NCBI GenBank assembly: GCA_944472135.2 | Contig: OX235264.1 | Location: 94,374,319-94,438,318, forward strand | Direction of reading: 5' to 3' | From: Trichobilharzia regenti | Taxonomy: Eukaryota; Platyhelminthes; Trematoda; Strigeidida; Schistosomatidae | Length of the DNA stretch: 64,000 bases | Part shown: positions 51,161 through 61,690 of the stretch, piece after piece | How the letters are laid out: each line of letters opens with the position of its first letter | How positions within the stretch are numbered: position 1 is the first letter of the stretch | The notes under the pieces: generated by a model | What the model saw: the letters and a program-made list of their open reading frames with translations, nothing else | What the model was told of the DNA's origin: nothing | The model's database searches: none | Translations under genes and position numbers: made by a program

Positions 51161-53984
51161 CAAATTTAATTAATAATAGATTACCACTTTCATCTTTTCT
51201 TTGTTAACATTAACCACAATCTTCTTCATTCTTCTCTGTCTGCACAATATAGGAATATTAGTCGAGTGGTTGATTGCATATTGTCGTAGAGTTGAAGTAC
51301 CAGTAGAACGCATCCAAATCAAATATTATTCCTAATTTATACGTCATCGAGTCCAGCAGCCCCAAGAATCACTGTGTTGCAGAATAGAATAATTTATATG
51401 AGACTAAGAGGGACATTTGACATTTATAGTTCTCAGTTACTTGGCCTTGTTTGGTCACATGTATGATAGTCGCACTGGCTCGAGGATTTACCTCAACTGT
51501 CCATCAGCATCGATCATAACATGATATCCTCTTTTCTATTTTCGTCTATACGAATAATACAAATTCGTATTCTTTCTCAAGAGTACACCTACTCTCCCTA
51601 ATAAACTCATATACCACGAAAATACCATAATTACATGTAAATATGGATAATAAAGTGTAAAGAGACAGGTTGTTGTTCAGGAGGTTACCAGTGCGTAATA
51701 ATTAACTTAGTCGACGTACTGGAGGTGTGCTGAATTATGGCCACACAATCCACAACATCTCAGAAAATAGGATGAAACTATTTGTGTGACTCGACGCTGT
51801 CAGAAATATAGCTTGCAAAATCGGCGACTTTGTTTGAGAATTTTTCATAATTCTGAATATATTTCGCTGATTTAGATACTGAGATCTATCATTACCTAAT
51901 ATCTCTCCTAGTAGTATTCAGATTATACATTACTGAGCCAACGCGAGTTTTAAGTCTGTTGGCTGGGACGATGATATAGCTTAGAATAATTTTTGGCATG
52001 CATTAATTTCCTACATTATTCAACACAACGAAATTAGGCAACTGTGTTTCCGTGATTTCTTCTACCGAAAGCTTCATGATCTGGTCAGAATGATCTCGTG
52101 CTCACTGACTTCATAAAACCAGGTGTGTATTCGATGCCAGAAACACGATCACTTCGCTACAACATCCAGTCAAATGATTGTGATCGGCTTCTCTGAACAA
52201 CCATCAAGGTTCTAAAATATAAAAACGAAATAAAAGGAATGAGCGGTACGATAATGATACAACATATTTCTCAATAATATCACTAATTATCACATATCAT
52301 TCGTTTTATGTTTGTGAGACAGTAGAGTTTGAGTGATTTTCAGTAATGTCATCAGGTCAGCGTGTCTCGACACACCTGATAATCTGGTGATAATTATTAT
52401 CTGTGAATTCCATCAGTGAATGGAGTAAAATCCTTTCATGATGTCTATCACATATGACTGTGTGAATATATTGATTATAAAACTCGAAGAATACGTAGAA
52501 ACAAGAATGCGTCTCACGACCACACTAATTAGTTTTCGCTTTCTCAACAGATTTGGCTTCAGAGAGATAACGAGAACGCGTATTCTCGTAATATTTCACT
52601 CCGAATCGTAAGTATCATATTTCACTGATTCCGTCAGCCAATATTTTTAAATGTCCTGTGATTACGTTTGTACAGACATCAGTTAGACGTTATGAAAACG
52701 ACGAATGCGCGCGTCAATATATGTACAGTGATCTTTTGATTTATCAGTGATGCTGTGCTTCAGCACAAATCAGTCATACATGGATAAACGAAAACCAACA
52801 ATACTGAAATATGTAGTCAAATACAAGTAAGGTAATTTGATTTCGTGTAATGAAAATTAGAAAGTATTCCATCACCACACGACGTTTCGCTGGCAGTTAT
52901 CTTTGTCAAATCAGGGAGAATAGCATTCGCACGATTGTGATTCATGCGGCGATTCCGTCCTATATCGATATCATTGAAGTCTGACTTGAATTCACCATCG
53001 ATTGTTGTGAAGCATATCTGCCTACACACACCGATCAGCAGTGATGAGACAACACCTTTCGTCATAGTCACCAGCAAGATGTCGGAGAAACTAAAGAAAA
53101 TTATCGAAGAGTCATGCATGGAAAACGACTGAATCAATATGAAGGCAGTATAGAAAGAAATGTGTTCTGCAATCCATGGAAATAAGAAGAAGCAGGACAA
53201 GAGCTGAACCGTCACATACAGCTGGAAGTTGACTGATATGAGAGAGGCCTAAAGAAAATAAAAGCATGGAAGGCAAGACGATCGCATAGAATTCATCATG
53301 AAGCATTGAGAACAGATTAATTAACAAAAGAAACCTGGAGAATCAAATGAATCACAGGAATGAGATGACTGTCAAATAACTGTAACAAAAGCTCAGACAG
53401 AAGAAGGATAGTCACCACGCTCGAGTACGACGTCTAAGTTAATTATTAGGCATGGGTAACCTCCTGAACAACAACCTGTCTCTTTACACTTTATTATCCA
53501 TATTTACATGTAATTATGGTATTTTCGTGGTATATGAGTTTATTAGGGAGAGTAGGTGTACTCTTGAGAAAGAATACGAATTTGTATTATTCGTATAGAC
53601 GAAAATAGAAAAGAGGATATCATGTTATGATCGATGCTGATGGACAGTTGAGGTAAATCCTCGAGCCAGTGCGACTATCATACATGTGACCAAACAAGGC
53701 CAAGTAACTGAGAACTATAAATGTCAAATGTCCCTCTTAGTCTCATATAAATTATTCTATTCTGCAACACAGTGATTCTTGGGGCTGCTGGACTCGATGA
53801 CGTATAAATTAGGAATAATATTTGATTTGGATGCGTTCTACTGGTACTTCAACTCTACGACAATATGCAATCAACCACTCGACTAATATTCCTATATTGT
53901 GCAGACAGAGAAGAATGAAGAAGATTGTGGTTAATGTTAACAAAGAAAAGATTAAAGTGGTAATCTATTATTAATTAAATTTGA
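51161..53984. repeat. Block F, copy 2, with ~560-bp inverted arms
   Basis: 51289-53567 is the twin of 15930-18208. Here both arms are longer and complete: 51161-51718 is the reverse complement of 53425-53984, around a 1.7-kb middle. A third copy of the left arm, inverted, is at 59285-59560, where it continues into block E sequence beyond the arm end. The arm is therefore part of a longer repeat and not a self-contained transposon terminus. I saw no target-site duplication. Confidence 0.85.
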
Positions 53985-54409
53985 AGGATTTCAAATATAT
54001 GCACGAACACATAGCCTGAGAATGATTCCTTATATTCATTCCTAAATGGTCGTCACGAATGACGAAATGATTGGAGGCCTTATTCTTGAATTCACAGTAT
54101 CATAACATCACCAATGATGATAAATATCGGAGATTGGATTCAAGTATACACTTAAGGCGAATAACAATCTGATCGAAGTGAAAATCATGGATAAATTAAG
54201 TGACTATGGAAAGGTATTCCACTGTGTCTATCCTGAAGTTATTTGACGAGTTCTTCAATAGCTCAAACTACAGTGTAGCAGAGCATTGAAAAATCTCATT
54301 CAACAATGAAACGGTGATGCAAAGTGGTTCTATAATGTCGTCATGTTGAAGAACCAGAGGGAAGAATCAAAGTCAAACCTTCAAGTGGAGTCCAAGCTAT
54401 AATATCGTG
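53985..54409 (+). repeat. Diverged B/E-like sequence and unassigned stretch
   Basis: 53985-54190 resembles 5715-5900 and 61020-61230 (landmarks TAGCCTGAGAATGATTC and GATGATAAATATCGG) at low identity. 54190-54409 shows nothing I recognise. Confidence 0.45.
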
Positions 54410-54580
54410 CTCATCAGTGAACATAGTATTGAAGCCACTCATCACTCATATACATTGAGTAGGTGTTAGGCACATCAACCATCATTTGAATCTATCACCC
54501 AAACGTGGTCCTTCTACTAATGGTTCGATTTCTTTATTGATAATCACGTATGTTTGTTGTTCGACTGAACAAATCATACC
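54410..54580 (+). repeat. Left remnant of block A copy 3
   Basis: Matches 24612-24781 and 2958-3107 closely (CATCACTCATAT.CATTGAG, GTATGTTTGTTGTTCGACT). It stops exactly at CATACC, where the PLE pair begins. Block A resumes at 57805, so about 190 bases of A (equivalent to 3108-3294) are replaced by the PLE pair. Confidence 0.75.
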
Positions 54581-56242
54581 TGCAGGATAATGTTCTTGCA
54601 GCCTCTTGGACAAAACTCGAGTCGAACGATCGATATACCTGGCTCCACAAGAGCATGTGAATTGATAAACACACATAGAGTTGGTCAACAGTGGGATCTT
54701 GTCCTTCAGGTTATTGAACAATAACGGTCGGCTAGTAAAAGCTATTCTCAGGGAGGCAGCAGGGAATGTTCTTTTCAGGGACTGTGATATCCTTCGTTTC
54801 ATGATATCGGAAGCTAAGTCCCCTTTGAATTCTAAGCTCATGTAAAGTATTTTCTTGGGAGCGGTTGATAAGTCACGTTTTGTAGGCTTTGAATGTATAT
54901 TCTTATCTATAAAACGTGGTGGAAATCCATTTTCCATTAGGATTTTCCTCAAAGTGTATAACTCATCTTCCACAGAATCAGTGCTACATATGCGCCGAAT
55001 ACGAGTGGCAAGCGACCGGACCAGGTTTCGTTTACGACCAATAGGTACCCAGCTATAGAAATTTGTCAGTTGACCATTCCATAACAGCCTACGATAAATC
55101 GATCTCTTCAGAGTTCCATCGGTCCTTCTTGATAAGTTCACATCGAGGAAATGAATGCTAGACTCGTTCTCCATTTCGAGTGTGAATTTTATCGCAGGAT
55201 GGCACTCATTAAATACACTTAATGTATTATTCAGGTCACAATCAATATTACAAATAATAAAGGTGTCATCTACATACCTTTTATATATTTGAAAGCTTTG
55301 GATCATAGGCTTCAGGGAACCATTTTCTAGACTGGACATAAAAACGTCTGCAAGGAGAGGACCCAAGGGAGAACCCATCGCAATACCATCCTTCTGCCTG
55401 TAGATTGTTTCATTGAAAGTAAACTGTACATTCAATGTACATCTCAAAAGTAGTTCTTTAAGATCTGTAGTAGGTATCCCTATGTTCAATTTGTTGTCTT
55501 CAATATATTTGCATATAAAACATATGGTCTCTGTCACTGGAACGTTCGTAAATAAGGATTCTACATGCAAAGACAACATTTGTTTATTCGACGCATTTAT
55601 ATCCTGTTTACATTCAACAAATTGGAAAGTGTGCCGGAGGGAATGATTAGATGGTTGCCCCCTGACTGGTTCGAGTATTTCAGCTAACTACCCAGCTACT
55701 GGATGATAGGGCGATCCAGACATATCCAAGATAGAGCGAAGTGGAACTCCAGCTTTGTGTATTTTCAGTAGACCATACAGTCTTGGTATTAGAGATCCTG
55801 TTGGTCTGATCTTTTCGTATAATTCTTCACGAATGAGATGATGGTTCTTCATTCTCTTTAAAGTATCAGTAAGTTGTTTCTCAATTAATTCCGTCTTGTT
55901 TTTCTCGTTCGTTTTCGAGAATTTACTGCTGTCTGATAGTAGACATGACATTTTATCGATATAATCTTTTCGATCCATAATAACAACACCTGTACCCTTG
56001 TCAGGGCGTGTTAATAGTATATCGCTGTTATGCGTCAAAAGCTTAAGTTCTTCTTTGTGCTGTTTAGTAAGAAGACTTTGCATTTTTGATCTAGCATTAA
56101 GGTATTGATTGCAGGAGTCCGTAATGGTAGATTTGAAGCATTGGAAATCCTGGTCTGACGATGGTGTGAGATCATAGGTTTGACTGAGTAAATTCCCAAA
56201 CTGGACATGAGTATGTAGCTTGCTGATATTGAGATTAACATC
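54581..56242 (-). pseudogene. Penelope-like element, minus copy (RT plus truncated GIY-YIG)
   Basis: Read on the minus strand from 56242. The N-terminal PLE region starts mid-protein (DVNLNISKL). It then shows TRPDKGTGVVIMDRKDYI (about 56011-55958), PRLYGLLKIHK and SGSPYHPVAG. A TAG at 55688-55690 replaces what is normally a tryptophan codon in the AKWLAEIL motif. The frame reopens at once with LAEILEPV and runs on through YRQKDGIAMGSPLGPLLAD, the catalytic YKRYVDDTFIIC, HFLDVNL and the start of the GIY-YIG domain (FTCSCGARYID). It breaks after QEHYPA at the junction with block A. The YIG glycine is changed to aspartate and the rest of the endonuclease is missing. A PLE protein joins RT to a GIY-YIG nuclease for target-primed insertion; this copy cannot do that. 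Confidence 0.95.
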
Positions 56243-56243
56243 G

Positions 56244-57512
56244 CAGGATATAAATGCGTCGAATAAACAAATGTTGTCTTTGTATGTAGAATCCTTATTT
56301 ACGAACGTTCCAGTGACAGAGACCATATGTTTTATATGCAAATATATTGAAGACAACAAATTGAACATAGGGATACCTACTACAGATCTTAAAGAACTAC
56401 TTTTGAGATGTACATTGAATATACAGTTTACTTTCAATGAAACAATCTACAGGCAGAAGGATGGTATTGCGATGGGTTCTCCCTTGAGTCCTCTCCTTGC
56501 AGACGTTTTTATGTCCAGTCTAGAAAATGGTTCCCTGAAGCCTATGATCCAAAGCTTTCAAATATATAAAAGGTATGTAGATGACACCTTTATTATTTGT
56601 AATATTGATTGTGACCTGAATAATACATTAAGTGTATTTAATGAGTGCCATCCTGCGATAAAATTCACACTCGAAATGGAGAACGAGTCTAGCATTCATT
56701 TCCTCGATGTGAACTTATCAAGAAGGACCGATGGAACTCTGAAGAGATCGATTTATCGTAGGCTGTTATGGAATGGTCAACTGACAAATTTCTATAGCTG
56801 GGTACCTATTGGTCGTAAACGAAACCTGGTCCGGTCGCTTGCCACTCGTATTCGGCGCATATGTAGCACTGATACTGTGGAAGATGAGTTATACACTTTG
56901 AGGAAAATCCTAATGGAAAATGGATTTCCACCACGTTTTATAGATAAGAATATACATTCAAAGCCTACAAAACGTGACTTATCAACCGCTCCCAAGAAAA
57001 TACTTTACATGAGCTTAGAATTCAAAGGGGACTTAGCTTCCGATATCATGAAACGAAGGATATCACAGTCCCTGAAAAGAACATTCCCTGCTGCCTCCCT
57101 GAGAATAGCCTTTACTAGCCGACCATTATTGTTCAATAACCTGAAGGACAAGATCCCACTGTTGACCAACTCTATGTGTGTTTATCAATTCACCTGCTCG
57201 TATGGAGCTAGATATATCGGTCGTTCGACTCGAGTTTTGTCCAAGAGGGTGCAAGAACACTATCCTGCATGGCTACGAAAAGGTGGAAGTAGACCAATAA
57301 GAAGCGCGATCATAGAACATCTGGTCGATAATGATCACTTTATCTCTATAGCCTCCGGCTTTAAAGTCATCTACAAGGCAAAGAGCATTCTACCTAAATC
57401 CCTACGTACCCGACTCATCTGTATTTCTGAATCTTTGGCTATCGAAACAGAAAAGCCAGATCTCTGTGTACAGAAAAAGTTCGTTCAACCCCTCCAACTT
57501 TCATGGACTTAA
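56244..57512 (+). pseudogene. Penelope-like element, plus copy (5'-truncated, long open frame)
   Basis: An uninterrupted frame of about 420 codons from the shared join (CAGGATATAAATGCG) to a TAA at 57510-57512. Counting residues from the TTG at 56220, it holds DGIAMGSP at 81-88, catalytic YVDD at 119-122, HFLDVNL at 160-166, a basic linker, and a complete GIY-YIG domain: YIG at 332-334, R338, EH at 346-347 and a likely catalytic E404 in ISESLAIE. It lacks the N-terminal part of the RT, including the PDKG and SPYHP regions, because it is truncated at the join. One cysteine of the conserved FTCSCG is tyrosine here (FTCSYG). The first in-frame ATG is at 56271. It is close to identical to the minus copy over 1.03 kb. 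It is a retroelement remnant, though the frame is young enough to be open. Confidence 0.95.
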
Positions 57513-57804
57513 TCCCTCTATGCTAAAATATGGTAATCCTTAATCATATTTTAGCTCTACCAATTTTTCATTTTTAATTTTGTCTATTCAATTTGTATGC
57601 TTTTCCTTATTAAGTCAATTGTTATTATTACTATTCTCACTTTGAACTGTCCCCGGTTTTATTTCACTTGTTCCACTTGTCATTCTAAATCAATTCTTTT
57701 TACAACGATAAATTCTATGCTATTAAATTTCACACAGTATTGCGTAACGTTTTTGTTTTATTCGATTTGCCTACTAATCCTATAATTGCACACCCTTCTT
57801 TAAA
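57513..57804 (+). mobile_element. 3' untranslated region of the plus PLE
   Basis: Very T-rich sequence found only once in the window, between the PLE stop codon and the point where block A resumes. Its position and single-copy state fit a PLE 3' UTR. I see no clear terminal repeat within it. Confidence 0.55.
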
Positions 57805-59275
57805 GATGATTGCAGCGAAACGTCGTGTAGTGAGCGAATACTTTCTAATTTTCATTACATGGAATCGAAGTACTTTACTTGTTACCCAAACATATCTTAT
57901 AGTTCCTCATTTCCATTTATCTATGTGTCATGATATTTTGGAGTAGCCTCAAGGAAATAATAAAGCGTAATCTGACCAAAACTTTTATCATAACTGGCGC
58001 ATTCCTTGTTATCACAAAGTTTAACACATACTTGTGTCTAGCATTTTTCAACTTTGATTGATACATATTTGCATCTTCATACATGAAAGAGACTGTGAAA
58101 CAGTTTCGACGAATTCATTCGAATTAGTCACGTTATTTTTTCTGCAGTCACCTGACGGGGTATGTACACGTCTCCCCAAACATATCTAATAGTTCCTCAT
58201 TTCCATGTATCAATGTGTCATGATATTTTGGCGAAGCCTCAAGGAAATAATACAAATAATAAAAAAGATTTTGGTGTCCTCGCCTGAGATACAATTTTTC
58301 TATGACAACAAACTCCGAGCATCCATCTAATCTTGTTTCCCGATGTCGTCTCTCACTTCCCTTTTCCGAGTTAGCAGGATGGATGTCATCCATATGAACT
58401 GCTGAATGCATTGAGGACAATTCATTGATGAGAACAAGTCCATGTCATTCTGTTCCCTTGATTTATCATAAACCATGAGATTGTCGGTATTAAGATTTTG
58501 GGTTTTGGGTGGAATATTGTGTTGTCAGAAGACTAACTTAGCTGCCTCTACGATTCACCGCTACTGTCGATTCGCCTTAATCATCACATGACATCTGCTA
58601 TCACCCTTCGACTCAAGAAATGAAAGTCCCAATGTAATAATAATTTAACTTGAAGATCACGTGGAACCAAAAATGAGTGCCACTTTTACGAAAATAAGTT
58701 ACCGCCTCATCACAGAATTCTGTTTCAGACATATTAGGAGAGCAGATATTCCAGCAATATTCCCCTCTCAATCGTGTTTCCTTCATTCCGTTAGCCATTT
58801 TTCAGGTGTGGTGGGACCACGTTTCCGCAGACATCCGTTACACGTAAATGAAAATATGTTCAGATTAAGATTCAGCAGTTCCTGGAAGTCTAGTAAAAAT
58901 TCAATCACACATGCATAAACAAAATAAACAATTTTAAGATGTGTTTGGATAACAAGTGAAGTGCTTGTTATCTGTGTAATGATAATCATATATCGATTGA
59001 CTTTTATGCAAACGTCCAGCAGTTCGCTTATTTCGTCTCTTATTCCGCGATTCCATGTTGATCATTACAGCAAAATCGCAATGGAATCTACGAGCGAGAG
59101 GAAAGATGACACGAATTTGACAAAAATGTTCACATCTACCGTTGTATCAGTGAACTGAGAAGTATTCTTGTGTTCATGCACAGTCCATCTATCATGCATG
59201 CGTTCAGGCTTGTCTTCAATTAGACACTCATGGAAGACAGCTAGTTCTTCATCAGTACTAACTGATTTTGAAATT
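57805..59275 (+). repeat. Block A copy 3, right part, running into unit B
   Basis: Starts with AAAGATGATTGCAGCGAAAC (the PLE-terminus-like motif) and follows 3294-4670 and 24966-26360 closely. Near 59205 it leaves the usual sequence (GCGTTCAGGCTTGTC instead of GCCATCAAGCTTGTC) and continues with a diverged EELGYF-frame module. It stops at about 59275, where the inverted block E/F arm begins. Confidence 0.82.
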
Positions 59276-59284
59276 GTCAAATAA

Positions 59285-61690
59285 GAAGAACTATAAATGT
59301 CAAATGTCCCTCTTAGTCTTATATAAATTATTCTATTCTGCAACACAGTGATTCTTGGGGCTGCTGGACTCGATGACGTATAAATTAGGAATAATATTTG
59401 ATTTGGATGCGTTCTACTGGTACTTCAACTCTACGACAATATGCAATCAACCACTCGACTAATATTCCTATATTGTGCAGACAGAGAAGAATGAAGAAGA
59501 TTGTGGTTAATGTTAACAAAGAAAAGATGAAAGTGGTAATCTATTATTAATTAAATTTGGGGGATACGTGGCAACTGGAATGTGTGGCAAGTTTACAATA
59601 TTTAGTTTTCGTCTTATCTGCTAATTCGGTTCCGGAGAGATAAGAAGAGCAGATATATTATTGTTATACCCTAATTTCAATCGTGACTGCGGTGTTTGGT
59701 TGATTTCGTCAGCCATTTTTCAGGCGTGGAGGGACCACATTATCCCAGGCATCCGTTACACGTTGGGAAAACGTAGAATAAGCACGTGAATATAAATATG
59801 TTCACATTATGATTCATCAGTTCCTCGTAGTCGTGTCAAAATTCAATCACACAAGCATAAACAAAATAAACAATTTTAAAATATGTTAGGATAACAAGTG
59901 AAGTGCTTTTTATCCGTGAAATGATAATTATATATTGTTTGACTTTCACGAAATCATCCAACAATTCCCTTACTTGATTACTTGTTAAGGAATGCCGCGG
60001 TGATCAATAAAGTAAACTTCCAATGGAATCCACCAGCTGGGGTAAAGAGATCAAGTATATGACATAAATGTACACAACTCTTCATATATCAGCGAAGTGA
60101 GATGTATCCTTGTGTTCATGCACAGTCCATCTATCATGCATGCCTTCAAGCTTGTCTCTATTTAAACATTCACGGAATTAACCTAGTTCTTCATGATCAC
60201 TAACTGACTTATCGGTTGACATCACTCTGTATTGCCTGAGAACACGACAATGAGCAGTGTCGACAAATTGAAATTACCTCGAAACAATTCCATTGTGAAT
60301 AGAACATACTTCAATGGACTATCACAGTGTCATGCAGTCATATTTACTGATGACGAGTCAAGCACATTTTATTACTAATAATCGTTGCACATAACACTGT
60401 TAGACTTTATCAAACGATTCACAGTCGAATGATATTCCACCACAGTGCACAATCTCTATTCATTGATCAATGTCTCAACATAGTCCTTCTTCACTACGTT
60501 GACGCGGACAGATTTTGCATCACCTATCTTCCAAAATCATGGAAGCCTAAGAAGACAGTGGGACACACCGCGAAAAAACAATTTTTAATGATGGCTATTT
60601 CTATTCTCCTTTATTCAAATACCTAACCCTACAAACATTTTGTGAAGCTGATGCAAATTTGCGTGATTCAGACACGAGAAAGCGTTGTGAGGACTCAATC
60701 TACGTGCACAGAAATTTGCGCTAATTAATTCTATTGAGAGTAAAATATATTTCCATAAATTCCTACAGTGTTAGGCAGCGTTACGAGAACTCAATCTCAG
60801 TGTGAATAAATTGACTCAAATTTATTCCGCTGAAGACACTAATGAACTCCTACAGTGTTATGCAGTAATATTCATCAGAGGCGATACGCATGCATAACCC
60901 TTAGAAAACAACCTCACAGTTTACAGACTTTTTCATATGTAAATATATACAAGTGTTGATGAAATTAGTGTTATTTGTATGATTATAATGGCGATTCAGT
61001 GTACTATTGCTTTAGAATACGGATTTCAAGTATTCACATGAACAAATAGCCTGAGAATAATTCCCAATATTCATTCCTGAAAGGGCGTAATAATTGGCGA
61101 TCTGATCGGAGGCTAAATTCCTGAACTCACAGCATCATCATATCAGCGACGATGATGAATATCGGCGATTGCATTCAAGTACACATTAACAGCGAATAAC
61201 AATCTGAACAAAGTGACAATCATGAATTCACTAGCTAGAAGCAAAAATTTCAAAGAACACAGTTCACTGACCGTTGTGGTCCATTCTACATTATTCAAAA
61301 ACACTCTAAGTATGAGACACACACTTCGGTCCAAGTATCGTTGTTCCAATCACACAGGTGGTAGAGCCTCACAATATGTGTAAATGACCAGCATTCCTAC
61401 CAGTATTATTTTATAGTAATAATTCGGTTCACTAATATTTGAATTGCACGAGGTAGTGGAACAATGTCAGTAAGCATAGATTACATGATGTGATCCAAAG
61501 GAACAGTGTTGTCTTGTGTTTTCGAAAACGTAGGTAACCACTGAAGGCTGACAAACACGTCGTCGATTCAGTAAGCTGTTCATCAATGCACCGACTCATA
61601 GTCTGAACCACAAATACACGCAACAGAGATCCGTATAATCAGGAAGAGAAAAAGCAATGTTCAAAACTCGATATGAGCGTGTGTCACCAC
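59285..61690 (-). repeat. Block E and F-arm sequence, inverted right copy
   Basis: Reverse complement of about 49030-51425: inner right arm of the large palindrome. Landmark pairs are 61143-61349 with 49372-49578 and 59573-59640 with about 51090-51160. Scattered differences are more numerous than in the outer arm. It contains a reverse EELGYF-frame remnant (60060-60225). Confidence 0.82.

Noticed and set aside
51161..53984. DNA transposon with ~560-bp terminal inverted repeats.
   Set aside because: No transposase, no target-site duplication, and the arm sequence continues past its end in another copy near 59560-59640.
54581..57512. Twin-priming inversion of a single PLE.
   Set aside because: Twin priming gives adjacent, non-overlapping segments in opposite orientation. 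Here both orientations contain the same 1.03 kb, so two copies were joined.
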